Below, one piece after another: positions 11,696 through 22,544 of a stretch of DNA of 41,208 nt (position 1 is its first letter; each line of letters opens with the position of its first letter). This DNA is from Chytridium lagenaria. Lineage: Eukaryota > Chytridiomycota > Chytridiomycetes > Chytridiales > Chytridiaceae. The notes under the pieces were generated by a model. It did no database searches and had not been told where the DNA came from. It was given only the letters and a program-made list of their open reading frames with translations. The translations under genes were made by a program, and so were the position numbers. The DNA is taken from positions 1 through 41,208 of the forward strand of contig JAHLKC010000218.1 of NCBI GenBank assembly GCA_025449115.1, written 5' to 3'.

Positions 11696-11924
11696 AGGTG
11701 AATCATGACCTTCCTCCTAGACCTCCTCTTCCTCTTGTCAGCAAGCAACCTAATCTTCTCCGCAACTTTGGACCCAGCCGCACAGTGGATTGTGAGTACA
11801 CATCATAAATATATCATGAATATTGAATTATACAATTATACTTACGGATACTTGGTCTTCTTGTGGTAATACGTCAACCCATACGCCTTCTTGCTCCCCT
11901 TCTTTCCAGCCATCTTCAATCTAT
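11696..11924 (-). pseudogene. Decayed third copy of the secreted-protein gene
   Basis: On the minus strand this piece matches the end of exon 1, the intron and the end of exon 2 of the secreted-protein gene. It has diverged by scattered substitutions. The bases corresponding to 22869-23046 in copy 2, which include most of exon 2 and the intron's acceptor, are missing; the junction lies near 11779 (gacccagc joined to cgcacag). Upstream of the KMAGKKGSKK part the match stops at 11924. No start codon, signal peptide or acidic repeats remain. Confidence 0.85.
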
Positions 11925-13582
11925 CTGCAAGACGGTCGCTTCGTCATTTGTGGTTTAAACTTATTTTTGATAAAACTAAATCATGAGGGGTTAAATTTCT
12001 TTTGAACGAACGTACATAATATGGAACGTATATTTAGGGATTTGATTCATTTTTGTTTTGTCGTTATGCATATCATCACCACTAAACCATTTGCAATAAA
12101 ATGTATGGAGTTAATTATTCAATCCAATGTAGTTATTGACGGTACATATAAACTAGGTACTCTATATTCTATGTCAATTACATATATTCTACAACACTTT
12201 TATATACCCATAGAAATAAAGAAGAACCCGTCACGTATAATTTCCTTGACATCATTATTTATAATAGAATAGCCATTCGTTGCTCTTTCCAGCGAGCGAG
12301 GAAAAGCAATCCCAACAGTAAACCTGGTATCCCGGATCACTCTGTGTGTGGAAGAGAATGGCGAGAGGATCCCAATATATAGTGCTCTTTCAGAGTCATA
12401 TGCTGCAACTCTCTTGTTTGACAAAGACTTTAATTTAAAAGACTAAAGACTTTCTGTTGCCGACCTTCTCAGACGACCTGGTAGTAACGGAAGAGAGTGA
12501 CATGGAATGACGTTCAAAGATATTGCTCCAATCGGTTACAACGGTGCCATGGTATACGTCTGAACGAAAAAGCCAAAAGATATCGCTCTCTAGTCTAAAG
12601 TAAACACCATGGTCTGCCATGTAAAAAGCCCATATTCGGTGGTCCCTGTGACTAAAGTTTTTAACCGTAATCCTCACCTCGCTTTATTCGCTGGCACAAT
12701 AGGTCCTACAGCACGTTTCTCGTCAGAGTAAGAGCGCTTCTGGATTCGACTATGGCTTGTGGTGCAAGAATGAAGGGTTTATTTACTTTGGCCAAGGATT
12801 TTGGAGTTGTTGCTTTCCTTTTGCGTCGGGTTTACGATGGGTTTGGTTTCGGTAAATTTCTATGTGGGAAGACTTTGTTGCTGCTTTCACTGGAGCAGCC
12901 TTGACAGGTGCTGTCTTAACAGCAACCTATATTTCTGCGAGAATCTCCTTGGTGTTGGTGCGAGCCACAGAGATGGGCGTTGGCGTGGAACAAAAGTGGA
13001 TCATACGAAGCACCACTTTGCAGCCACTTTATGCATTGAAATGAGGAAGTACAGTCTAGGGAAGTCTCAAGAAGAACACGCAAATATAGCACTAAAGTAA
13101 GAATCACCTTTTGCTGCTGCCTGCTGGCCTCAAAACTGTTTATGTTTGCTTTCGATAAGAAAGTTGTTGGAAAATTGCAAGGTTGTCGTCACCAGAGGTT
13201 GTCACCAGAGGAGTTGTCATTTGATCCTTCCTCCGTCTTTCTTTCACTTCTCAAACGTCGTCTCATCCCATTCAACGGTTCACTGAAGCATTGACGGTCG
13301 ACAAATTGAAGCTTTTTGATCATTGCAGATATTAGATCGAGAGGAAGTTGCAAGAGATTACTGAAGAGGGGGAATTTGTGGTTGGACGTTTCTCGGTGAG
13401 TTCCTTTTCGCTTTTCAACTGTTCTCAAAGAAAGGTAAGAGCAAGGAATCCAAAAAAAATAAATACATACACACTTCAGATGGTATTCGCTCAACACTCG
13501 ACGGATTTCTTCCCTTCTTTTATTTCCTTTGCATTAAGACTCTATTAACACCTTATCCTGGATTCAATAGCCGGAAGCAACA
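11925..13582. other. AT-rich spacer before the RBR gene; only weak ORFs
   Basis: This 1.66-kb region holds no recognisable gene. Two minus-strand frames (12435-12677 and 12200-12424) could be one broken small gene, and a plus-strand frame (12862-13044) encodes 60 residues with one hydrophobic segment (GAALTGAVLTATYISARI). None resembles a family I know. The last 250 bases before 13583 are pyrimidine-rich and probably hold the promoter and leader of the next gene. Confidence 0.35.
12200..12677 (-). CDS. Possible hypothetical protein, frame-broken
   Basis: Two abutting frames on the minus strand give about 80 residues (starting MRITVKNFSHRDHRIW) followed by about 74 (ending GFFFISMGI). A single indel near 12430 could join them. 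I find no known motif, no signal peptide and no helix of note. It may equally be chance in AT-rich DNA or a gene relic. Confidence 0.15.
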
Positions 13583-16500
13583 ATGTCCACATCATACAAC
13601 CACAATCGCCCTCCCCATGACCCCGAGAACTTCAATTATATCGAATCAGTCAAACTCGCCATCAACTGGCATGTCAATGATATTTTAAAGGCGCGTTCGG
13701 GGCACAGTGATGTGTCTGAAGAAAGGATTGTTGAGATGGAGGAAAAGCTTTCGGAACTATTGAAAGAGCTTGATGCTCTTATTGGAAAACGTGGGACAGC
13801 ATCTTCAAGGACATCTGTTTCATCTCAGCCCCATTTAAAAACGCTCCCTTATTTGACACGCTTTCCATCCGATGCTTCCATGTCGTCTTCTTCCACCCGC
13901 CCTGTCTCCGGCGCTTCATTTAACAGCGATGGAGTTGATATCCTGTCTCAGAAACATGATCAAGATCGCGAGGATGCTGCTGTTGAGATTCAGGATGATG
14001 ATGGAGAGATACCTCTGGCTCTCGCCTACCACGCTTCCTTAAATTCTCCCAGTTCATCTATGAAGACAGAATGTGCGGATGACACTCCTTCACCTAGTAA
14101 AACAAATATGCAACCGGAAGCTCAATGGCCCGAAAAATGCAAGGGGAAAGTTCCTTCTCCGATTATTGACACTGAAGTTATAATTGACTTGGTTTCTCCG
14201 ATCAAACCCACTTCTACCCTGCTCCCATCATCATCTTCTTCATTCCACCCATCGCCTCTTACCGAAACTTCTCACAAAGAGACTTCACGCACTGCGGTTT
14301 CGGAACGTAGTCGCTCAACATCACCCATCAAGCCCTCAAAACTTCGTTGTTTTGGCAAACGTCCATGGCATCGAGTCAGTCCACTCTAGTACATCAGATA
14401 ATGACGAATGTGAGGCAGTTGGTAGTCTCTTTGAAAACAGGTTGCCCGACGTGTTGGGAAGACGTGATTTGATTGAGAAAAGACTGGAACTGAGCAAATC
14501 GAGAGCTCCGTTTCAGGCGAGAAATGATGACGCCATGGTGGACTTGGTGTCTCCCATCAAACTTGCCTCTGCCACGCTTGCGTCATCTTCTTCATCATTC
14601 AATCCGTCACCCCTCCCCAAATCATCTCACAAAGAACCTTCACATGCTTTCGACGTTCAATCCGGCCGCTCATCGTCACCCATCCTTCGTAGTTCGAGCA
14701 AACGTCCATGGCATGGTATCAGTCCCTCTATTCCTTCGGATGATGACGATAGTGAGGGAGATGCTATGATTCTTGACAAGAAGTGGCCCTACGCCGTCAT
14801 GGGAAGACGGCATTCAATGGAGAAAGGACGGAGGCCTGTTTTACCAGCAGTTGGAACGACTGCGAGTGTGGTATCGTTGAACTCTATGAGAAGAGATACG
14901 AGGAGTGAAAGTTTTGAAAAAGATGTGAAGCAGTCGGTTGATAAGCAAAATCTAAGGCCGCATGACAGTCCGCCATCTTTAAGGTATTCTCTACTTTACC
15001 TAGTATTTCTCAAACTGTCAACAGTAGGCCAGATAGATTTAAGGCCTCTACGGTATCACCTGCAGCTAAGGAGCATTCAACATGCACGGGCCTGGATGTG
15101 AGTATGACTCAGAAACAGCGCACCGCCTCGCCTGTTGTTAGCAACCGATTGAGTTTAGGCAGTTCTGAGAAGCCTAAGGAATTATCTCGTACTAGCCCTC
15201 ACAGAGCACCTACTCAAACTCGTTATTCTATGGGTAGCTCATCGCATTGCGAAGCTCCTAAATCTGTTCATGGGATCGCGCAATGGGGAAATGAACCGAA
15301 GAAACGAAAACACGTAGAAACTGAAAGCGAGAGCGAAGATGAGGAAGGCGAGTTGAAATGTGCCGAACCGTTTGTTTGGCCAAAAAAGCGAGAAAATCGT
15401 GCTGCGCAAGTTGTCAACGATGAGGGGATTAGGGCAGGGTTGTCGGATGCACAGGAATGGGTGGGGATGACGTTTCCATTCATCCGTCGCCAAATTTGGG
15501 TGATGAAGCTGCTCTGACGGTCGGAAAGGAGCCGGATAGTGACGTTTTTAATCAATTGTCGCATGACAAGGAGCGCAGATTTGCACACAGCAGGGCCAAG
15601 GATGGCGTTGAAGGCAAGCATGATGAAGAAGAGATGGGTTCAGGCAAGTTAGTCAACGCCGCTCATGGCAATGGTGAAGTTTTTTGCGGATTTGTCGTTA
15701 GCTGGAAATAACTTGTTTGAAAATGACGGGGAAAAGTTAGACCCGTCTAATTTCGTCGGATTGTCGGCTGATGTTTCATCGAGCGGTAGGATTGAATGGG
15801 AGATTCATATTGACGCATTTTTAAAGGTGTCCATGTTGATATTTTAAATGAAGAAATAGAAGAAGAAGTTGTTTTCCCGCGTTTGTCTGCAACAGGCGAT
15901 GCTGGAAATAGTGATTCCGCCCAGCCTCTGGCTGATCGCGACAAAGGCCATACGGCGCTTAACTTGAAACCTTTGGTGCCAGAAAATGATCGTTGCATCA
16001 CGGCTGATACAAACCAGAAAGATGAAGAAGTCTTTGCTGATTTATCTTTCGATCGTGAGGCGATTAAAATGGATTTGGACGACGAATTCGATGACGCCGT
16101 TTCTATTGAGTTGTCAGCTAGTGTACCGAATTCAAAAGGTCGCAGGGAAGGGGAAAGATTAAGAGATGGTACCGGAATTGCTGTAGATTCTTCGCCTGCA
16201 CAGTCGTTGATGGAATGGTCCGATGTGGAAGAAGAGGGCCTTCATCCAGACGGGATGCAAGTTGTAAACGGGGAGGAGGAGAAGGAAGTCGTGGAAAATT
16301 ACAGTGAGGTCGATCTGGATCTTTCAGACGGTACATCGGATGAGGATTGGGTTATGAGAGATAAAGAGGCTCCTATCGTTGCTCATCGACCTGTTCAAGG
16401 ACAGGAAGAAGTTGTTGACCAGAGTCGCCGAGGACGTGACGGAGTCTCAGTTGTTCATAGCGCTGACCAATATGAAGAGCAAGTGCTGATCAGAGTTGTA

Positions 16501-19379
16501 AACGACGAGACAAAGTCGCTATTGATCAAATTTGTGAAGCAGCGCCAAGACATGACCGTATTGATGTGAAAACAGGCCTCCGTAATGCTGGTGGCGCACG
16601 CGGTGCACTCGTTGAGCCAGTGGTTGTGATGTCTGATACGGACGAGGACTTGCCGCTCCGATTCTTGAACGCGAGATTACCGAGTGAGGAAGTTGTGGAC
16701 GACGAGGGAGACGAAATTCCACTTTTGAGAAATCGTAAGGAATCGAAACGTCTTTTGACGACAGCAGTGGCTGGGGCCTTAACTCCAAAACGTGATCGGG
16801 AGGTGAAAAGAAAGAAAATGAATCGAAGGACTTCATCAGTACCTGAAGGCGGGGGTACGGGGAACCGTAATAGTGTAGCTGGGGATAAATTTGAGAATGC
16901 AGCTAATGAGGTGTTTGAAGTCAATGTCACGATTAAGGAGGCGAGAAGTCGGAGGGAAGACCCAAGACGCGCAGGCGGAGGCGCTGTGGACCGCAAGGAT
17001 GCTGCTCTGGATGATGTTGAAGGAGCAGTTCATGAGGCAAATGAGATAAGTATGAGGATGAGAGGTCGGAGGAGCGATCCGACGCTTGTCAGTGGGGAGG
17101 TCACTGGCTCAAATACCGTAGCTGTTGGGGTTGAGTATCTTGAAATTTCTCAGAAGTTTACGCGCAGCGAAACCTCTTTAACCAAAACGTCGCCCATGAG
17201 AGCTATCGAGGCGATATCGACGATGAAGGCGGCATTCGAGGATTCCAGTGCATCGACGCGGAGCGTGTCGCCCGTTGGAGCTGGTAGGACAGGTCAAAAC
17301 ATTTAAAAGCTAATGATACCTTAGGATCAGCAATAACAAGGAGTGAACCGCTTTCAATAAGGATTTCGCCTTCGCCAGATATTCAAACGGCGACGAGAAG
17401 TCCAGTATTCAAATCAGTTACTTCAACTGCGAAAGGGAGATCACCTGCTAGAATCGGCAGGAACCAAGCGTCAAATCAGAATGAAGCAGACGATGATGTT
17501 ATGATTATATCGTCATTGCCGAGCTCCCCGTCTCAGAATGAATCGATTTCTAGGCCGTATCATTCTGCAGCGAGAATGATGATGTTTGATGTGGACGCCA
17601 ATGAGGTTGTACCTGTTCAGCCTTTGCGCCGTAGAATGACTCGCAAAGACTCGCTGAACCTTCATTCCATTCAAACTTCGCCCATCAGCCTTGAACGTGA
17701 GGATTCTGTGGATGCTTTACCTACCCAATCTGTATGCGCCAGCCCTAGACGTACAGCGACAGTGGAACCAGCAGCCGTTCAACCCCCAAATGAGGCGGCT
17801 GGGGAGGCGAGTGTTGGGTATGTGGATGGACCTGAAGACCCTGCATCACCGGTTGGGGGTGAAGCGCAGCGTGGTGGAATTGCTAGATATGACTTGTGAG
17901 GTGAGAAGCATTGGTGGTTGGTCTACTTCCAGTGAAGGGGGAACCCACATGATGAGAAGCGATCGCCCATTGGCGATACCTGGACGCAAGAGGAAATTCA
18001 GTGGGAGGTCAGGACCTGTCGTTGGTGAGCGGAAGATGTCTCATAGTGAATTGGTGTGGACAGATGGGGAATTGACGAATGGGAGAAAGAGACGGATTGA
18101 GGAGACTGCAGAACACTTCACCGTCGATAGATCCACCTGTAGCCACCAACAACGTTTTATCAACGTCCTCGACCATACCTCTCACAATTCCAGCGAAAAA
18201 AAACCAACCATCTCTCACACATCTACTCTCTTACCGAAACCTGCGAAATCAAACCCTATGTTCCAGCCTCCTCCGTCGTTAAAGCCGCCTGCAGGGAATC
18301 TTGCAGCAAGATCATTATATATCCAACCATCGTCACCTGATAAACGACGGAAGAGTAACCCTATGTCCCAGCCTCCTCCGTTAAAGCCGCCTGCAGGGAA
18401 ACTCGCAGCAAGATCATTATATATCCAACCACCGTCACCTGATAAACGACGGAAGAGTGATCCAACCCCAACATCGCCTCTGAAAAGGGGAAGAATTTTT
18501 TCCTGCAAGCCGAAGCACCTATAGTTTTGGAAAGCCGAAACAAAAGACTGTAGGGCTGGAGTCTTTGGAAAGTTTCTTAAACGAGTTGCCAATAGCAGAG
18601 GAGAGTTTGGGTTTGAGCTCGAATTCGAAGTCTGCTGCGAAGGTTTTGGCACCTGTGACTCAATCAAGTGTCAGCTCGAGAGCGACCGGAACTAGCGGAA
18701 CAAAGAGCTCAAAGCTCTCATTTAATCAAGAAATTTGTGGGGCTTGCATTAAACTACGCCGGGCCATTGCCTTCCCGTGTGGACACAATTACTGTAGCCC
18801 GTGCATTGTTCAACTATTTCTTGCTGCAAAGAGGATAGGGCGCTTGTGCCTGTTAGATGCTGTGGAGATGAGATTGGGAGGGATATTGTTACTGCGTTTT
18901 CGCAGTCAGAAGGCGCTTTGCAACTTTACGATAGGTTTAAGGAAAGGCCGTTCCGGTTTTTGGAGGAAGACGGTGAAAAGGTGGATATACGGACGTGGCC
19001 AATTGATTTGAGGGTTTGCCCGGGATGCGGAGAGGGTGTGATAAGGGACGGCGAGGGGTGTAATGATGTGACGTGTTATTGTGGGAGGAGATTTTGCTGG
19101 ATGTGTCTTGGGAAGGGTTGTAGATGTGAGGTATTTCCAGAAAGGGAAGTGAGAGTGTTGCAAGGGGTGCTGCTTAACGAAAAAGTGGGAGAGTGGGAAA
19201 GGATTAGGGCTGAAGTCTTGTTGTTAAAATCGAAGTTGGGGAGAGGCCATGAGTGTAATTGGGAGGTTGGAAGTGCGGAAAGTAGACGATGTTGGGTATG
19301 TCGGGAGATCCGAGAGGGTTTGTTGACGTGTGTGGGGTGTAAAGAGGAGAGGTGCAGAAGGTGTGTGCTTAATCGGTGA
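13583..19379 (+). CDS. Giant Ser-rich protein with SIM-like motifs and C-terminal RING/RBR-like domain
   Basis: It starts at ATG 13583 (MSTSYNHNRPPHDPENFN), with an N-terminal helix (VEMEEKLSELLKELDALI), and runs about 1.9 kb of codons in low-complexity Ser/Glu/Asp-rich sequence. Hydrophobic cores beside acidic or Ser residues look like SUMO-interaction motifs: EVIIDLVSP (~14175), MVDLVSP (~14535), VDLDLSDGTSDED (~16306), VVVMSDTDED (~16620), DDVMIISSLP (~17495). The C-terminus has a RING1 (CGACIKLRRAIAFPCGHNYC, then CSPC-type Cys, VPVRCC) and a RING2-like block (CPGCGEGVIRDGEGCNDVTC then CGRRFCWMC), where the GC-N-x-x-T Cys matches the catalytic position of RBR ligases. The middle IBR Cys pattern is missing; an extra Cys cluster (CWVC..CVGC) ends the protein. 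Introns near 14983-15026 and 17288-17324. Several one-base frame breaks (e.g. 15465, 15682, 15827, 16551, 18498, 18829); others (about 14390, 17700-17890) unresolved. Confidence 0.7.
14176..14735 (+). repeat. Two diverged internal repeat units in the RBR-like gene
   Basis: Units near 14176-14390 and 14534-14735 encode the same order of segments: DLVSPIK, SSSSSF-PSPL, SHKE-S, a Ser-Pro stretch (SPI), and KRPWH-SP. The units have diverged but are clearly related, pointing to an old internal duplication that also duplicated the putative SUMO-interaction motif. Confidence 0.75.
18246..18452 (+). repeat. Tandem 105/102-bp coding repeat in the RBR-like gene
   Basis: Unit 1 (18246-18350) and unit 2 (18351-18452) encode near-identical 35- and 34-residue segments containing LKPPAG, LAARSLYIQP and SPDKRRK. 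Unit 2 lacks one codon. The high identity points to a recent in-frame duplication. The ends are basic (DKRRK), resembling a nuclear localisation signal, which the repeat doubles. Confidence 0.9.
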
Positions 19380-19873
19380 TGGGACTTTTTGTTTCCATTT
19401 TGTCATTTGCAGATCAAATATACCCCCTTTATCTATTTTCTTGATGAAGCTTGCTGCGGATGCGCTCAAAATATTTTGTTTCCGTTAACTATCAATCGTT
19501 GCCGGCGTTATGTCGCTTTATAAATTTGGCTCTAGTGTGGCCCATGCTTATGTTGCAAATGTATATATGATATGGTTACTTGTTGATTATTGTTACTATG
19601 GTCGATTAAGGTATCGAGAGTTGAAATTGTAAAGGCTTCTGGTAAAGAAGCGGGGGGCGGCGGGTTCGGAGAAGAGATGCGGTTGAGGAGAGCTGAGTGC
19701 CAGTTGGCATTGCGGGATCCCAGAAAGTCTCTAGTTGGATGATAAAATATATATAATATTCAACGTCAAAATATCACCATAAGATATATATTAAAATGGT
19801 AAGCCAACTTACGTTTTGTATGAATCCCCAACATTCAAGCACTCGTCCGCCGTAATCTCTCCTACCCCTTTCT
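19380..19873. other. 3' flank of the RBR-like gene, no gene seen
   Basis: This stretch is mainly AT-rich, with a short GC-rich island near 19650-19735. No ORF with protein features, tRNA or other RNA structure was recognised. Confidence 0.4.
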
Positions 19874-20103
19874 GTGAAGTTCTAGTGGGTTTTCACTTCA
19901 CACCTTAACTTTAAGTACTAAAAAGATTCCTATTACTTTACGTAAATGGACGCGACTTACGCGGTCCCAAGTATAAATACACGAAATTGTGAAGTTCTAG
20001 TGGTTTTTCACCTCACACCTTCACTTTAAGTACTAAAGTGATTCCTATTACTTTACGTATATGGACGCAACTGACGCGGTCCCAAGGATAAATACACGAA
20101 ATC
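19874..20103. repeat. 115-bp tandem duplication with hairpin-forming start
   Basis: Two direct copies of 115 bp sit head to tail (19874-19988 and 19989-20103), differing at a small number of bases. Each begins gtgaagttctagtgg followed within a few bases by a ttcac/cctcac element; in copy 1 gtgaag...cttcac can pair as a hairpin. Each also holds actttacgta and gacgcggtccca. Each copy ends in a taaatacacgaaat element preceded by a TATA-like gtataaata or gataaata. No coding capacity. Confidence 0.9.
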
Positions 20104-20279
20104 GTCTATTCTTTTCCCTTATTTATAGGGTTTTTACTGAAGGAGGTGACATAGACTTTACGCGCGTTCGAGGTATCGGCGTCGTGTAAAGCTGTGTGTT
20201 CTGTGTTTTGTTTTTTGGGTTGTATAAGTGTTTCCATTTCATGTATTACGTTAATAGATGGATTGTTGACCTTCATTTC

Positions 20280-20720
20280 TGCTCTTTGAGATTTGAGGCT
20301 CCTCTGGGGCTCTCTTGCCCATGATCCCCCTTGCGATCCACCATTATATATTTAGGGAATGCCTGCCTACCCCTCTGCTGTCGCCGCCAGGCTATTCCTC
20401 TCGCAGTCAGCTTACTGGGCTGAACCCAGGGAACAAAGGCAGCCTTTGGAGCTGGTTCAACCCCAGTATATTCGCCTCCTCAGCCTAGTTCTGATCCCCT
20501 ATCAATTGATGGCAGGATCACGGCATGACGGGCTAGCCATCACTCCTTCCTATGTCCCCCAATGACGTTGGCAGTTGATGCAGTGAGCAGATGCTGCATG
20601 CCCTGCTTTGCAACGTAGGCTGGAAAGGAAGTGCACATACAACTGGTGAAAAGGTGATTGAAGCATGGCAGTGAGTGGCTCCCCCACGGCTGTTCTAGGA
20701 CGCCAGGTGTACAAGCTACA
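20280..20720. other. Base-composition island, possible mobile-element relic
   Basis: This segment is richer in G+C and less AT-skewed than its flanks. It contains a 68-codon frame (20359-20565, MPAYPSAVAARLF) with no recognisable family. A motif matching the Pol III B box (ggttcaacccc, about 20454-20464) lies inside, but I could not find a matching A box or tail. A short imperfect palindrome (tgcagtgagcagatgctgca) lies near 20578-20597. I cannot assign it to a named element. Confidence 0.3.
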
Positions 20721-20782
20721 AGGTATGTTTTATGTGTTATTGCCCCTTTTATTACTAGAAACCCTTGATTGTGAGATGAGAA

Positions 20783-22539
20783 CTAAGCCAAATTAACGTC
20801 TGCTGGCCGAGCATCGAGAGTACATCGTCGACGCCGGAAACCAAGTAGGGACTTCCTACCTACAGAACGGCATGACCCATGTTCTGCTGTAGGCTCGGAA
20901 CTCTCAAAGACATCCACCCATCTCCCATTTGAATATGAGGACATATGGAGGGCTAGGTGTAAACAACCGATGATGTCGCATTTCCTTCTGCCAGCTGCCT
21001 GCCCCCTACTCAGTGCCTCCTCAAAAATCTTCATTCCTGTCTTCCCCTCCCCAACCTCATAACTAGTCACCACAAAATCTAACCCAACATTCTCTTCCTT
21101 AAAAAATGCATCCAGCAATGGACGAACACTCTTTAGCAAGCATTTTTACTCCGGCAGCTGTAACGCCCGTCCCCGATACCGCAAGCTTCCATAACTGCGT
21201 TGGATGCATTTCAGAGGCTCTTGCTCCTCCACGACCACGATGTACGGCGAGTGTTTGAAGGGAAAGTTCGGTGATTTTGGGACACCAGTCTGCTTCTATC
21301 CACATGAGTCTTGGGAATGAGCGTATGGCAGCGGAGATCACGTCGTCGGTGATATGGTCAGGGGAGGACGATAGTATCAAGCGTTCCAAAACCGTGGCTC
21401 TCTGACGATGGCACGAATCAAATGTGCAGTCACAGGAGTCCCACTTTACACACTCAGGTATGGAACTGCAGGCTCTGCGGACAGATACTCCAGCAACTGC
21501 ACCGCGCTCAATATCCTGTGTGTCGGTGCACTTCCTGACATCAATGCATCCATGTTAAGTCTTTCAAGCCACGTTAATCGGCCTCCCAAAAGAAGGAGTA
21601 CGGAAGTTATATGGCAATTGGTATCTGAAAGATCCAAGAGACGGAGATGGGGCACCTTCTGACGAGCTCAGGTAGAAAGCCGTCACCAACGGGACATCCA
21701 CGCAGCTCAAGGGATTCGAGGTGTGGACAAAAGTCGGCGAGACTCTGGAGAAGGATGGAAGAGACGTGGAGGCATGAGGTGAGTTTGAAGGAGGAGAGGT
21801 TTTGGCATAGACCGAGGACGGTTTCGAGGTCACCAATTTCGAGTTCATCGGCTGGAGGACCTATTTTAAAAAGATGAGGAAGGTTAGAATTGCCATACGG
21901 CAAATATTGGACATATATCAGTGTGCAAAGAAAAAAACATGAAGCGAAACATTAAACATTTAAAAGCTTCTGGACAAAAAAAGCATAAGATACCCGCAAT
22001 CTCCAGTCTCTGAGCGAATAAGTATGAAAAGACCCAGGAGCCACAATCAACGACGTAAAGCGTCCAAAAACATCAGACCTTTTCAGGGGCGGAGATGAAT
22101 AGAACGCTGTCACAACGCTCATGGACCATTCCTTGCACACCAACATCAATGTAATCGCATCTTGAGGATCGGAGAAGTATGAAAGCAACGAGAGGAATGC
22201 TTCTACTGGGAGTGGGGGAAGTCGGGAGTGTGATATAAAGGTATGTGTCTACAAAATGACGAGGGCTAGAATGGACACGTTAAAGGTAAATTCATCAGTA
22301 AAAGTATAAGCAAATGAGCAATGCCATGCCGCTAGCTCAGACATAGCATGAACGACGAAAGTAAAGGGAGAAGGCATCCGCAATACGTCAATGAATAACA
22401 GACATCTCACCAGCCGTCCGACCCTGGTCATACTCCCAACCATTCCCATCCTCTCCCCATCGACCCCCACGTCCTCATCCATCCCCTCCCCATCCTCATC
22501 CTCCAACCCTATATTCGACGGTCTCTGCGACGCTTCCCC
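20783..22539 (-). CDS. F-box / leucine-rich-repeat protein, 5' end cut at repeat edge
   Basis: F-box/LRR proteins select targets for SCF ubiquitin ligases. The F-box-like segment reads LPVEAFLSLLSYFSDPQDA then LMLVCKEWS (about 22220-22120). Later exons carry LRR text such as CPHLESLELRGCPVGDGFLP, CPHLRLLDLSDTNCHITS, LERLILSSSPDHITDDVI and WCPKITELSLQTLAV, of the cysteine-containing AMN1/GRR1 type. Several introns are needed. The N-terminal acidic region (EDEDGEGMDEDVGVDGERMG) has an open frame up to about 22540, where it meets a stop inside the inverted-repeat arm (22545). No ATG precedes it there; an internal ATG exists near 22485. Thus the original 5' end seems to have been removed or replaced. 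The stop is at 20783. Confidence 0.65.
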
Positions 22540-22544
22540 CGATT

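Noticed and set aside
20440..20480. tRNA gene or SINE at the B-box-like motif
   Set aside because: No cloverleaf can be drawn around it and no A box lies at the right distance.
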